A stretch of 64,000 nucleotides of DNA from Opitutales bacterium (GCA_028280845.1 JANQKZ010000018.1:1-64000), one strand, 5' to 3'. Shown: positions 51,202 to 61,320, numbered from the stretch's first letter. Notes: a model not told the origin generated them from the sequence alone. Numbers and translations: made by a program.

Positions 51202-54200
51202 TAAATGTCATTATCAGGTGTATAAAATGTTCCTTTATCATTTTTAATAATTGTTTCCGGTGGTTCCATATTTAGAAAACTCATCTTGGATATTGTTATC
51301 CACCGAAATTTCTGATAAACTTTATAATCCACTAAGACGGACTCAATATATGGCCCATCAGGACCATAAAAAACTTCCGGAGCGTAATGCTCAACATGTT
51401 CCAAATAGGGTTGCCCATAGATTGCTAGTATATCAATTGCTTCAAGAATTTTCAAGGTGCCCTTTCCAATTTTCATAATCTTTTGAAATTTACCTTTGGA
51501 AAAAATTTCAAAGGCATCAATTGAAGATTCAGCAAACTCAGGAAATTTCTCCGGGATCATATCTCGTCGAATGTATAATGACTCATCCACAACCTCTTCA
51601 GTCCAAGATACACTAGAAGGAAATAAATTGTGACCTTCTGCATTATATAGGTGAACAAAGGCGGCAGAGATAGCCCCGTTTGCGAACTTGCCCCCACCTA
51701 TTGAGGCAACTGTACCTCCTACTGTAGCGGCCACCATGGTCCTTGCGACCATTTTCACGTTATTGCCATCCTGAGGAGTTCCCAACCCCTTAATCTGGAA
51801 CTTGCTGGTCATATGGCTGGCCAATCCTCCAAGGAACCCGGAGGTAAAGTCCCCTCCTCCAAGTTCATTGATTCCTCCCTGAGTGACTCCATGAAGGAAG
51901 GCCTTTGCAAGAAACTCTATATCTCCTCCAATTCCAAGGTCCAAGCTACCGATTCCATCTGCTACACCCATACTGATGGCTGAAAGAGAAGTGCCGACTA
52001 CTCCCCCGATTATTGCATCTTTAAATGATGCCCCCATAAGCATACTCTGCACGGTTGAGGCAATAAAGGTGGTAACAATAAATTCCGCGAAATTAAGTAG
52101 ACCGATCTTGAACAGCACGGCCGGAACTAATGGCAAGAAGAAACCACTCGGATCCGTATAGCTTAGCGGATTGTTTAAAACATAAGAATACCGATTATAG
52201 CTTTGCGGGTTGTCGGGGAATTGAACGAATGGGTCTGCGGAGAGGAACCGGCCGAGGAACGGGTCGTAAATCCGGCCATTCATGTGGACCAGCTTGAGAT
52301 CATTCAGGAGCTCATGACCGGTGTAACCACGATCTCCGGACTTCCAACTGTTGCTCCAGGTGGAATAGAGGGAATCCCAATCGTTTGGATTCACTTTCTC
52401 TCCCCACGCGTTAAAGAAAAATTCTTCTTCAACGTTATAGCTGTCATCCAGCACAAAAAGCACCGAACCCAAATGGTCTTTAAGAAAATAGTAAGTTTCG
52501 GCTCCACCAACTCCAGCATCCATCACGGTATAGGAACCCACTACTCCTGTGGGTGTGGGAATCAAACACCGCTCCCGCAGGGTCGTCCCATCATCTTCTT
52601 TCTCATAAAGACCAACGATGATCTTTGTTCGAGTAGTAGACCCTTCCTTGAACTTCTCTACGGTGCGATGGTGGTTCGCATCATAGAGAAATTCCACGTA
52701 ATCGCCCGAGCCGGATTGGGTAATTCTGGAAGGCTTGTTAAAGGCTGTCCAGGTAAGGGTATCCCCCGCTCTGGAGGTCATATTCCCATTGGCATCATAG
52801 ACGTAAGATTTGCCCCGGAAGGAGGTAACTTGATTAATCTTACTGGAATGGTAAGTGTAGGAATAACCACCCCGGGTGGCGATATTTCCATTGGCCTGGT
52901 AAGTGGCATAAGTCGTCATCCCCCCGGTAATTGAAGATTGGATAAGTCGGTTCAGATCATCGTAGTAGAGAGACTCCGCCTGACTGGTTCCGGTACTTTT
53001 CGAGCGGCTGGTGAGATTGCCTAAATGATCAAACCCGAAAACCATGTTTTGGATATAGCTTCCCGATCCGGAGACTTGCGCTTTTATCGTTTCAGTAAAG
53101 CCTGTCCCTTCCTCATATGCCTGACTCACCACTAATGGAGAAGCAGCTGAGCCAATTTGGTATTCCTCTATTTGTCCTCTGCCATTGTACTTGGGAGCGG
53201 ACCAATGGGTGGTCCCAAATTTGTCTTCCACTTCAATCAAGGCACCGGTACCCCCTGAATCGTAAACGTTTTCGATCCAATAATTATTGGGATAGGCGAT
53301 GGTGGCTACCCGTCCATAGAGATCATAGGATGTGTCCGTATGGTAGGTCTCGGCCTGGGCCGGGCCGGCACCGTCAGCATCGATGGTGGTTGCCTCCGTG
53401 ATCAATCTCCCAAGGGAATCATAAGTAAAGGCTTTAGAATAATTGTCCGGGCCCGATTCTGTGGCAATCTGTCCAACGCCTTTGCCCCCTGCGGTATCGT
53501 AGCCCCAGGAATAACTCAAGGAACCTATGGTTCTCGAGGTCATCCGGCCAAGGGCATCATAAACAAGGGTGGTTACATTACTCTTGGCATCGGTCTGGGT
53601 TTTTAATCTCCCCAAAGCATCGTAAGTGTATTGCCAATTCCCCATGTTGGGGTCGGACATACTGGTCTTATTGCCACGAACATCATAATTCATGGTGACC
53701 ACCAGGTTGCCCGGGCTGGTGGTTGATTTCAGGTTGCCGTAGCCATCATAGTCCGAGGCTACCGTGTTGCCATCATCGTCTGTCGTCAGGACCGTGTCAC
53801 CTGCAGCATTTACCTGTTTCTTGGAAATCTGGCCCTTGGGATTGGTGGTCGTGACTTCAAATTTGTTATAGCTGATCAAGGTTACGAGGTCTCCTCGCTC
53901 ACTCCCCTTTCTGATCTCCTTGGGCCTGCTTAACTCGTCAAATACACTATTCGTGGTCCACCGAATGGTTTCCCCTGAAACATAGGGATCAGAGGTGCGG
54001 CTAGTCCGACCAAAAGCGTCATATTCAATTTCAGTGTATACCGTGCGCCCACCGGGAGTGCCGGCATAATACACCTGAGTATCCGACCCGATTTCACGGC
54101 CTAACCTGTCATAATAGGTATAAACCGGAGCCGCATAGGATTGGCCATAGAGGAGGGACTCGGATACTAGCGCATACTTGGCCCCGGAAAATTTCACCCA

Positions 54201-57200
54201 ATCCCCATTCCCCTCTCCATTCGGGATTCGGTAGGTACGGCTGTAGGTGCCATCGGGTCGTTGTTCGCGATAGGGTCGCCCAAAGGCATCGTAGGAAAAA
54301 TCGACCACGAGGTCGTTTGGATCCGTCATGCTGGTTGCCACTCCAAACCCCGCCCGGCCAAAAGCCTGCTCTACCTCATGGCTCAGGGCATTCGTGGTTT
54401 TGATATTATATCGGTAAGTTGAGTCATACAGGTAGGTAGTGGTTGCGGAAGGGATGGCGGATCCTCCAGATCCTCCGGTCACCGTTTTCGTTGAAATATT
54501 ACCCTTCGTATCATAGGCATAGGTTGAGGTGAGGGCGAGACTAGTTCCCGGCTCAAGGGTCTCTGTCTGGAGCATCCCATGGAAGGATGAAGCGCTCGAG
54601 TAGTAGGTAAACGTGGATTTCCGCTTCTGGCTCTCTTGGCTGGTGCCGTCCCAGAACGTAACTTCTGTTTGGGACAATCTGGAAAGCACCCAGGCATCTT
54701 GGGCGGTATAAGGGGTGTAGAAGGAGTTGACCGTTTTAATTTTCCGATCAGTCGTCGCACTGGTCCCATCGTACTGTTGATACTCAATGGTGATTTCGGT
54801 GTTATTCCCCCAGTGATCCCCAAAAGTATTGTCGGTCTTTACCCGCTGGTACGGATTAGAGTTGGCCAACTCATAGGTATCGGTGGTGGAATTATCGATG
54901 AAAGGAAAAAAGGATACGGAGTTTCCTCGCTCGGTCGTTATCGTGTTCTCCGTCAGGGTATTGGTGGTTCGGGTCACATAGTACCAGTTCGCACCTACTT
55001 TCACCTCGGTCTCGGACTCTTTGACCATACCGGTGTAAGGGAATTCTTGCTCCAGCACTTGTGTTTTGCGGTGATTCTTTTGTTCGTCCAGGGAGGTGAA
55101 GATGCGGAATCCCTGGAAGCCCCTTCCCCACAAATCCACCTGACCACCAGTGTAGGTGTAAGAGGTGCGATAATTTGTATTGGGGAGGCCCAACCCATCG
55201 TCCTTTCCAACATATTCAGCGGCATACATGGCAGCCTGAAGTTGCATGATGGGGTACTCCGTGGCCACCTCCGCATCTTTCACATAAATGTTGCCGGTAA
55301 GGGGGGCATAAGAAATTTCAGTTTGGGCCCCAAGTCCGTTGGTGACATGAGTGAGAAGGTCATGGACGTTCCCCCCAGAATACCAGGGCTTTATCAAAAC
55401 AGCATTGCTAGCGCCCTCTGAACAGACCAGGAAATCGGCCTTACCATCGCCGTCGAGTTCAGTGGGGAGAAAGAAACCTGTAGTAGGCCATACACCCATG
55501 TCTAATTCGGTATATACCGCTAAATCGTCGAAATCCTTGCCGGTGGAACGATAGATCCTGGCTTGAACATCCCCGCTTCCCTTAAAGATGTGGATGATAT
55601 CTCCACGACCGTCTCCATTGATTTCGGTGGGATACACATAATGTTCGGTCGCCCAGTTGACAGACGCAGTAAAGCTGTGGGTCCCGGTGTATTCGAAACC
55701 ACTCCCCGTGCCTAAATAGTATTTGTCAAAGATGGTAGAGCCCGTCTTATACGAATACACGAGATCGGTATTGCCATCGCCATTCATATCGACAGGAAAG
55801 ATGGTGCTGTCATTCATCCAGGTCCCTAAATCATAAGTCAGGGTAGCGGTTTCGAATGCCGGTCCATAAGTGGTGGGTTGAAATCCATTAGATATGAGGA
55901 CCTTCACATACCGCTTATTCGTTGAGTCATCCTTCGAGGAAAACAGATAATCCGACATACCATCCGCATTCATATCCACGAAATAGCCGGAGGAGATGGT
56001 GTAATCCGCACAGTTTTCCAGGGCTACCGATGCTCGAGAAAGAAGCGATATTGCATTGGTAGAATTATTAGTTATCTGGTAAAAACGGTAGGATATGGAA
56101 TCGGTACCACTTCCATGGGAATCGTTGCGGTAGAAGGCACTGAACTCTGAGCGTCCATCTCCATTCAAGTCAGAGATTTCTAAAGTATAATCGGGAAATT
56201 GGGGCCCCGGGTCACCAAGACCTAGAGGGGCAGAAAAAATGTCCCCATTCAACGTTTTCTCGATGAAACCATTATTCCCGTCCGATAAATAGACTTTAAA
56301 GATTTCCTGCCATAAAAATGTAGGAGGAATAGTATCCAGGTATTCTGCATCCCAAGTCACGCATACAAAATCAGTCAATCCATCACCATTGAAATCTCCT
56401 TCCCGAATTAGATTAAAGTCCCATACCCCGGTGATGGTTTTACTCGCAATTTCCTGCCAGGTTCCTCCTCCCTGAACCCCAGGGTTCGCACTATGCTTAA
56501 AGACTTTGACCTGGTAAGAGCCGCCATCCCTATAGATTTGGAGTAGTTCCATCCGGCCATCCCCTTCAAAGTCTATTGGGCGCAGCTTACAGGGCTCCCC
56601 GGTGGAGCCATCATAGTTGGATATCGTTTCATTTGCAAAAACATGCAGGGTCAGGTCGTTCGACCCCCCATTTTGGTAAGCAAAAGTTGTCGCAGGAAGG
56701 TTCTTACCGGATGAGGTAAGTTGAACCGAAGTCAGCAGGCTCTTTTTCGTTTGTGAACTATTCGCGTAGTTCAATGTATATTGCTTTATCTCAACCCCAT
56801 TTTCCCTGATGGATATCGACTTTAAGCGGTTTTGAATCTCAATCTTCCCCCCATCGATATACCGGGTAACGTAATCACTGAGTGTCCGGCTCTCATAGTC
56901 GAAATGGACATTACAATGGGTGTAAGAGGATCCATTAAAGCTATAGTGTATATCTGTAAGCTTTTGCTCTCCAGTAGAGGAGTTTGTGGTATAGACAAAA
57001 GTCATTTGGTTCCCCAGGGAATCTTCCACTTTATCCAATGACCAGGACAGTACCTCCGATTTGCCGGCTGGTTTTAGTTGGGCACTAGGTGTCTGCCCAT
57101 AGGTCATTTTCAGCCCATCTTTGGTTTCGACTTCAAAATATTGGGGACCATTTCCCTGAGTCCCTACGGCTGTGATTCGTGAGAATGAATCAATTTCTGT

Positions 57201-58085
57201 TCGGTATTCTGAATTGGCCGCCCCATAGATACCATGGTAGAGCATCAACCGTTGGCCATCCAAGGCGAAGTGGTCACTTGAATCAAAGTGAACTCCCGAT
57301 CGGGCAAATTCAGAGCCTGAGGTAGCCGAGTAACCATTGTCCAATGCCGTGGTTGTGGGGATTCTAGTAATCGCAGAAAGGCCCGAAAGGTTCCAACCTT
57401 GACCAAGAAACCCGGATCCTCCCTGGCTGCTGTATGAAAGAGCGAGCTTGGGTTGCACGCCTCCAGTCCCCGGTATAACTTCAATTGGAATGGAGTAGGA
57501 AGAGGCCCCACGGTTATCAACAGAAAGCTCGCCAGGTAAGGATCCCACCGGGGAATAGTTCACACCTGGATCAGAAAAGGCCTGGAGCTCGCTGGAATTG
57601 AGAATTCCGTCAAAATCCCAGTCTTCGCCCGCATCCGCGGCATTATTGGGGTTCATCCCAAAATGAATTTCTTTGGCATCAAATATTCCATCTTGATCGG
57701 TGTCAGTTTGCTCCTCCTGTCGGGAAAAAACCAGGGGAGAACTTCCTGAGGTAATCATCGCCTTAAAAAGACTCCCAGACTTTGCGTGAAACCCGGGAAG
57801 CAAAGAGATGGAATCTGTTGCATAAAAAATAGAGTCTCCTCCACTCTCGATTACTACATTTCCAGAGGTCTCCACGTTCTCTTCAAATCCTGCCTCCGGA
57901 TAATCATAGACCTGCCCGGATTGAACTGTGACGGGCCCCACGGCCGCCCCCCATAGATGCCCTACTGCTAAAGCGGGAATAATAAAGGGTAATACCAGGT
58001 GTTTTAGCCCCAGTTCACCTTCTCTGCGAATCGCTCTGCGTTTGATTCCGTTCCATGACGCTTCAAGTTTGCTTTTACCCTTCAT
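51201..58085 (-). CDS. giant RHS-repeat/FG-GAP protein with variable C-terminal tip
   Basis: A 2294-residue secreted protein. A hydrophobic signal segment lies at about 29-47 (HLVLPFIIPALAVGHLWGA). Then comes a coathanger-like repeat (SISLLPGFHAKSGSLFKAMI, about 90-110), calcium-type DxDxDG repeats (DTDQDGIFDAKE) and an SpvB-like domain (VDNRGASSYSIPIEVIPGTG). About six FG-GAP motifs follow (DFNGDGLTDFV, DLNGDGRSEF and others, about 560-900), then many YD/RHS repeats and the RHS core end GRFLSADPF...NRYSYVLNNPLSYTDPSG at about 1980. The last 312 residues hold a Gly-rich hydrophobic part and an AT-richer tip of about 140 residues without a recognisable toxin motif. The gene has a GGGAG Shine-Dalgarno sequence. 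Confidence 0.92.
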   Translation of the reverse strand: MKGKSKLEASWNGIKRRAIRREGELGLKHLVLPFIIPALAVGHLWGAAVGPVTVQSGQVYDYPEAGFEENVETSGNVVIESGGDSIFYATDSISLLPGFHAKSGSLFKAMITSGSSPLVFSRQEEQTDTDQDGIFDAKEIHFGMNPNNAADAGEDWDFDGILNSSELQAFSDPGVNYSPVGSLPGELSVDNRGASSYSIPIEVIPGTGGVQPKLALSYSSQGGSGFLGQGWNLSGLSAITRIPTTTALDNGYSATSGSEFARSGVHFDSSDHFALDGQRLMLYHGIYGAANSEYRTEIDSFSRITAVGTQGNGPQYFEVETKDGLKMTYGQTPSAQLKPAGKSEVLSWSLDKVEDSLGNQMTFVYTTNSSTGEQKLTDIHYSFNGSSYTHCNVHFDYESRTLSDYVTRYIDGGKIEIQNRLKSISIRENGVEIKQYTLNYANSSQTKKSLLTSVQLTSSGKNLPATTFAYQNGGSNDLTLHVFANETISNYDGSTGEPCKLRPIDFEGDGRMELLQIYRDGGSYQVKVFKHSANPGVQGGGTWQEIASKTITGVWDFNLIREGDFNGDGLTDFVCVTWDAEYLDTIPPTFLWQEIFKVYLSDGNNGFIEKTLNGDIFSAPLGLGDPGPQFPDYTLEISDLNGDGRSEFSAFYRNDSHGSGTDSISYRFYQITNNSTNAISLLSRASVALENCADYTISSGYFVDMNADGMSDYLFSSKDDSTNKRYVKVLISNGFQPTTYGPAFETATLTYDLGTWMNDSTIFPVDMNGDGNTDLVYSYKTGSTIFDKYYLGTGSGFEYTGTHSFTASVNWATEHYVYPTEINGDGRGDIIHIFKGSGDVQARIYRSTGKDFDDLAVYTELDMGVWPTTGFFLPTELDGDGKADFLVCSEGASNAVLIKPWYSGGNVHDLLTHVTNGLGAQTEISYAPLTGNIYVKDAEVATEYPIMQLQAAMYAAEYVGKDDGLGLPNTNYRTSYTYTGGQVDLWGRGFQGFRIFTSLDEQKNHRKTQVLEQEFPYTGMVKESETEVKVGANWYYVTRTTNTLTENTITTERGNSVSFFPFIDNSTTDTYELANSNPYQRVKTDNTFGDHWGNNTEITIEYQQYDGTSATTDRKIKTVNSFYTPYTAQDAWVLSRLSQTEVTFWDGTSQESQKRKSTFTYYSSASSFHGMLQTETLEPGTSLALTSTYAYDTKGNISTKTVTGGSGGSAIPSATTTYLYDSTYRYNIKTTNALSHEVEQAFGRAGFGVATSMTDPNDLVVDFSYDAFGRPYREQRPDGTYSRTYRIPNGEGNGDWVKFSGAKYALVSESLLYGQSYAAPVYTYYDRLGREIGSDTQVYYAGTPGGRTVYTEIEYDAFGRTSRTSDPYVSGETIRWTTNSVFDELSRPKEIRKGSERGDLVTLISYNKFEVTTTNPKGQISKKQVNAAGDTVLTTDDDGNTVASDYDGYGNLKSTTSPGNLVVTMNYDVRGNKTSMSDPNMGNWQYTYDALGRLKTQTDAKSNVTTLVYDALGRMTSRTIGSLSYSWGYDTAGGKGVGQIATESGPDNYSKAFTYDSLGRLITEATTIDADGAGPAQAETYHTDTSYDLYGRVATIAYPNNYWIENVYDSGGTGALIEVEDKFGTTHWSAPKYNGRGQIEEYQIGSAASPLVVSQAYEEGTGFTETIKAQVSGSGSYIQNMVFGFDHLGNLTSRSKSTGTSQAESLYYDDLNRLIQSSITGGMTTYATYQANGNIATRGGYSYTYHSSKINQVTSFRGKSYVYDANGNMTSRAGDTLTWTAFNKPSRITQSGSGDYVEFLYDANHHRTVEKFKEGSTTRTKIIVGLYEKEDDGTTLRERCLIPTPTGVVGSYTVMDAGVGGAETYYFLKDHLGSVLFVLDDSYNVEEEFFFNAWGEKVNPNDWDSLYSTWSNSWKSGDRGYTGHELLNDLKLVHMNGRIYDPFLGRFLSADPFVQFPDNPQSYNRYSYVLNNPLSYTDPSGFFLPLVPAVLFKIGLLNFAEFIVTTFIASTVQSMLMGASFKDAIIGGVVGTSLSAISMGVADGIGSLDLGIGGDIEFLAKAFLHGVTQGGINELGGGDFTSGFLGGLASHMTSKFQIKGLGTPQDGNNVKMVARTMVAATVGGTVASIGGGKFANGAISAAFVHLYNAEGHNLFPSSVSWTEEVVDESLYIRRDMIPEKFPEFAESSIDAFEIFSKGKFQKIMKIGKGTLKILEAIDILAIYGQPYLEHVEHYAPEVFYGPDGPYIESVLVDYKVYQKFRWITISKMSFLNMEPPETIIKNDKGTFYTPDNDI

Positions 58086-58121
58086 CGTAACTCCCTTTAA
58101 ATTTTTTAAAGATACAGTTTC

Positions 58122-58562
58122 CTAGTCCTTCTTCTCACGTTTCATTTTGTTCGTGGAAGCACGTGATTTTACTGCCTCTTTCAGCTCTTGAGTTCTATCT
58201 GTGTCTAACTCCTTAGCTGCCATCCGTTGACCTTGCCGTTCTTGAAGGTCCGACTTATTCCCTTTTTGTTGCCCCTCCTTCAAGCTGAAGCTGTAGTTTT
58301 TTTTGAGATACTGAAAAGAAACGCTCTCATCAGTAATTTGGACTACCTTTACGTCAGTGGCGGCTAGGTCGCCTTCCAATTTGACTAACTTTTTCCGGTT
58401 CCGGTCCCAAAGCACAAGGTAGGTTTCTCCCGATTCTCGATCGTGGAGATGTTTCACCTCCAGCCCATCATTTAGGGTTCTTCCCTGAAAGTCTTGGGAA
58501 TAGCCTTCAGTTGTCAGGCAAGCCGCCAAGACAAACATGGTGTATAGAATGTGTTGCCTCAT
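58122..58562 (-). CDS. secreted hypothetical protein, 146 aa
   Basis: A 146-residue protein with a signal peptide (about 1-23, ending EGYSQ). The mid part KLVKLEGDLAATDVKVVQIT, followed by SVSFQYLKKNYSFSL, is beta-rich and faintly resembles the small GspC/PilP-type domains of secretion systems. The C-terminal 50 residues are strongly charged and probably helical (ELDTDRTQELKEAVKSRAST). I do not assign a family. It has a GGAG Shine-Dalgarno sequence overlapping the end of the last fibre gene (one-base gap) and lies 36 bases before the RHS gene, so it belongs to the same transcript. It may help export or anchor the fibres or the RHS protein. Confidence 0.7.
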   Translation of the reverse strand: MRQHILYTMFVLAACLTTEGYSQDFQGRTLNDGLEVKHLHDRESGETYLVLWDRNRKKLVKLEGDLAATDVKVVQITDESVSFQYLKKNYSFSLKEGQQKGNKSDLQERQGQRMAAKELDTDRTQELKEAVKSRASTNKMKREKKD

Positions 58563-58563
58563 T

Positions 58564-59631
58564 TTATTTCTCCTTTAATTGGCTGAGTATCGTTCCGAGG
58601 TACTGCTCCAACTCTTGATTTTTGGTTTTGAGTTTTGAAATTTCCTCCTGGTGTTTTTTGATAACCGAATCCTGTTCAATCAGGTAGAGGGTCAACTCCT
58701 CCACCTTCTGCAGCAGCATCGTCTGAGTTTCGCCGACCGATGCCCCTCGGGTCTGCACCTCCTCGGCTGTTGGCACACCGGGCAGGCGTTTCTCCTCAGA
58801 AATGAAGTCCGCCACCTCCTCCAGGGGCATGAGCTCATAGTCCTCCTCGAAGACAAAGTCTGCCCAGTTGGATTCGACGATGATCTCTTTGGCCCGGACC
58901 GTCCCGGCAACATCCAATCGATAAGCCGGGTTGCTAGTCCCAATTCCAACAGCATTTTCTGACCCATCGACCATAAACACCGCTTGGTTCTTTCCATTTC
59001 CCACATAGAAATCTCGGAACCGGGTGTCTCCCGCCAAGTAGCCTTGCCAGTTTATCCAAAAATTTGCGTTGTCCGTGTCATTTCCATAAGCCACCCCTAA
59101 GGTGTGACCAGTAATGTAGGTGTTATATCTCCCCATATTTGCATCTCTACCTCCAAAAAATGCGGCGATATCACTTGAACTTCCGGTCCCCCAAGGCTTC
59201 TCCACTTCTAGTTTGACTTGAGGGTTGGTTGTTCCAACTCCCACATTCCCAGTATGCTCGACGGTAAAAAAAACTTTGCTACTCCCGTAAAGATCAACGT
59301 CCTGAGCAATTTCAAACGAGTTATCAATATTGTTGAGCCCTATAGCCCAAGTACCTGCGGTTGAATAATCAGTAAAAATAATCTCGGGGTTGTTTGCCGC
59401 TGCGCCCAGTTTAATCTCCGCCAAAGCACTACCAGTTCCATTATCACGAATAAATTTCGCTAACGGAGAGCCACTCGTACCACCTTCGACAAGGAGGGTG
59501 GTATCTGCGCTATTCTGGTCCACCGTGAGTTTCCCCGTTACTGTTTCGTCGACCCCTTGGAGCTGAAAGGATAGGGCCAAAAACAGACATAGATTCGCAA
59601 GTGCCTTGGGAAAAGTGCTTTTCATTTTCAA
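58564..59631 (-). CDS. fibre-like secreted protein 5 (conserved C-terminal module)
   Basis: A 355-residue protein with a signal peptide (about 1-26). The N-terminal part (TVTGKLTVDQNSADTTLLVE) differs from its four paralogues. GVGTTNPQVKLEVE and GIGTSNPAYRLDVAG are fibre-type repeats. From about residue 245 comes the conserved module: VRAKEIIVESNWADFVFEED, ELMPLEEVADFISEEKRLPG, GASVGETQTMLLQKVEEL, then a long coiled coil (EQDSVIKKHQEEISKLKTKN) to the end. This end module is known from fibre-like proteins of Bacteroidota and PVC bacteria and probably trimerises. It is the last of five tandem paralogues. Confidence 0.88.
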   Translation of the reverse strand: MKMKSTFPKALANLCLFLALSFQLQGVDETVTGKLTVDQNSADTTLLVEGGTSGSPLAKFIRDNGTGSALAEIKLGAAANNPEIIFTDYSTAGTWAIGLNNIDNSFEIAQDVDLYGSSKVFFTVEHTGNVGVGTTNPQVKLEVEKPWGTGSSSDIAAFFGGRDANMGRYNTYITGHTLGVAYGNDTDNANFWINWQGYLAGDTRFRDFYVGNGKNQAVFMVDGSENAVGIGTSNPAYRLDVAGTVRAKEIIVESNWADFVFEEDYELMPLEEVADFISEEKRLPGVPTAEEVQTRGASVGETQTMLLQKVEELTLYLIEQDSVIKKHQEEISKLKTKNQELEQYLGTILSQLKEK

Positions 59632-59636
59632 ATGAC

Positions 59637-60467
59637 TTAGGGGGTTGAATTGATGAGGGTTTCCAAGGTCTCAATGCGTTTCATCAATTTTGCATTTTCC
59701 GCCTCTTGTTGAATAAGATAAAGCGTCAGCTCCTCGACCTTCTGCAGTAGCATCGCCTGGGTTTCGCCGACCGATGCCCCTTGGGTCTGCACATCCTCGG
59801 CTGTTGGCACACCGGGCAGGCGTTTCTCCTCAGAAATGAAGTCCGCTACCTCCTCCAAGGGCATGAGCTCATAGTTCTCTTCAAAGACAAAATCGGCCCA
59901 ATTGGATTCAACAACAACTTCCTCTGCCCGGATCTTCCCCTTAACCTCAAATTTGTTTGCTGGGGAATCCACTCCGACTCCCACATTTCCTGAATCTTGT
60001 ATAGTGAACAATTTACTCCATGATACGGTGTCCCCTGCGGTTCCCCCGGCGCCTCGAAAAAAAGCAAACACATCTCCTGTGACATGCATCGCTAGTTTCA
60101 ACGCAGGTTCGTTGGAAACCAGGTATGTATTGGGAGAGGGCGTGGCATTCCAGTAGTGTTGAATGCGGCCGGTACTGTCCTGTAGAGAAATGATGTAATC
60201 ACTGGTATTGGCACTCATTCTGAAATACTCATCTCCATCATAGGTCCCTCTCGGATTATAGGGGCTCTTCCGGATTACGACGGGAATATTTCCATTGATA
60301 TCCAATGCGCTCGATGGGTCCGCGATACCAATCCCCACTTCTTCACCAATAGTATAGAGATCGGAGCCTGTATCTATCCAATCGGCTGAAAGGGGGGATG
60401 AGGTGCTGGTCAACAGCCAAAGCAGACCCGTAAGCAATGTGGCCTTAGTTTTTATTTTCCAAGTCAT
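59637..60467 (-). CDS. fibre-like secreted protein 4 (conserved C-terminal module)
   Basis: A 276-residue secreted protein with a signal peptide (about 1-28). The conserved head is DWIDTGSDLYTIGEEVGIGI. A variable centre (about 60-165) follows, and then the VGVDSPANKFEVKG repeat and the conserved end module (IRAEEVVVESNWADFVFEEN, LPGVPTAEDVQTQGASVGET) with a coiled coil, QQEAENAKLMKRIETLETLI. The start overlaps the end of the preceding paralogue by 23 bases, with a GGAG Shine-Dalgarno sequence inside that gene. Its DNA is nearly identical to paralogue 5 over part of the end module, which suggests recent exchange. Confidence 0.88.
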   Translation of the reverse strand: MTWKIKTKATLLTGLLWLLTSTSSPLSADWIDTGSDLYTIGEEVGIGIADPSSALDINGNIPVVIRKSPYNPRGTYDGDEYFRMSANTSDYIISLQDSTGRIQHYWNATPSPNTYLVSNEPALKLAMHVTGDVFAFFRGAGGTAGDTVSWSKLFTIQDSGNVGVGVDSPANKFEVKGKIRAEEVVVESNWADFVFEENYELMPLEEVADFISEEKRLPGVPTAEDVQTQGASVGETQAMLLQKVEELTLYLIQQEAENAKLMKRIETLETLINSTP

Positions 60468-61320
60468 GAATCCGGTTCTCCAATTGAATGATGTATAAAG
60501 TCATTTCCTCGATTTTCTGTAGCAGCATGGCTTGGGTTTCGCTTACCGATGCCCCTTCAACTCGGATCTCCTCAGCAGACTTCACCCCAGGTAACCGTTT
60601 TTCTTCAGAAATGAAGTCCGCCACCTCCTCCAGGGGCATGAGCGCATAGTCCTCCTCGAAGACAAAATCCGCCCAGTTGGATTCGACGATGATCTCCTTT
60701 GCCCGGGCCGTGCCGTTGACGTCTAGAGTATAGGACGGATTGGTCGTGTGGATTCCGATAAAGCCATCCTGATTGATAACGAATTTATTTCCTCCTCCGG
60801 ATTGATGGAACCCCACTCTACCGGTTGAGTCGGCAAATAGCATAATATCATTACCACCCGTATACGCTAGGTTCCTCAGCCTCATGTAAATGTTGGAAGC
60901 CGTCCGTCTGGATTCAAAATTAGCAATCAAATTGGCGGCCCCATCAACGGGATTGATAACATGCAAAAAAGATGACGGATTCGTCGTTCCATGACCAATC
61001 CACCCGGTATCCTGCATAATAGTGAGATAATTTGCCTCAAACGCTCCCGAGTCGGACATGCGCTGAAAGGTCATTCGGTCATTATCAAAAGCAAGCCGCA
61101 TGGCTTGCTCACCAACGGTGTTGGCACTATTGGTAAACAGCACACCAAAACTGCTGGTGGTACCGTTCAGGTGCAGGGGAGCCACTGGATTGGACGTCCC
61201 AATCCCCACATCATCAGTGGTCGTATACAGGTCATTCCCCGATTGAACCCAGTCGCCCTGAACCAGATTCCCTACAATAAGCAGGCTAAAACACACGCTG
61301 AAAACTTGGCGTAAATTCAT
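60445..61320 (-). CDS. fibre-like secreted protein 3 (conserved C-terminal module)
   Basis: A 291-residue secreted protein with a signal peptide (about 1-22). The conserved head reads DWVQSGNDLYTTTDDVGIGT, then NPVAPLHLNG. The centre (about 50-190) is unlike its paralogues, with asparagine- and glycine-rich strands. The end module starts ARAKEIIVESNWADFVFEED, with LPGVKSAEEIRVEGASVSET, and ends in a short coiled coil, LENRIHDLENKN. It has a GGAGG Shine-Dalgarno sequence and a 4-base ATGA overlap with the preceding paralogue. Confidence 0.88.
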   Translation of the reverse strand: MNLRQVFSVCFSLLIVGNLVQGDWVQSGNDLYTTTDDVGIGTSNPVAPLHLNGTTSSFGVLFTNSANTVGEQAMRLAFDNDRMTFQRMSDSGAFEANYLTIMQDTGWIGHGTTNPSSFLHVINPVDGAANLIANFESRRTASNIYMRLRNLAYTGGNDIMLFADSTGRVGFHQSGGGNKFVINQDGFIGIHTTNPSYTLDVNGTARAKEIIVESNWADFVFEEDYALMPLEEVADFISEEKRLPGVKSAEEIRVEGASVSETQAMLLQKIEEMTLYIIQLENRIHDLENKN

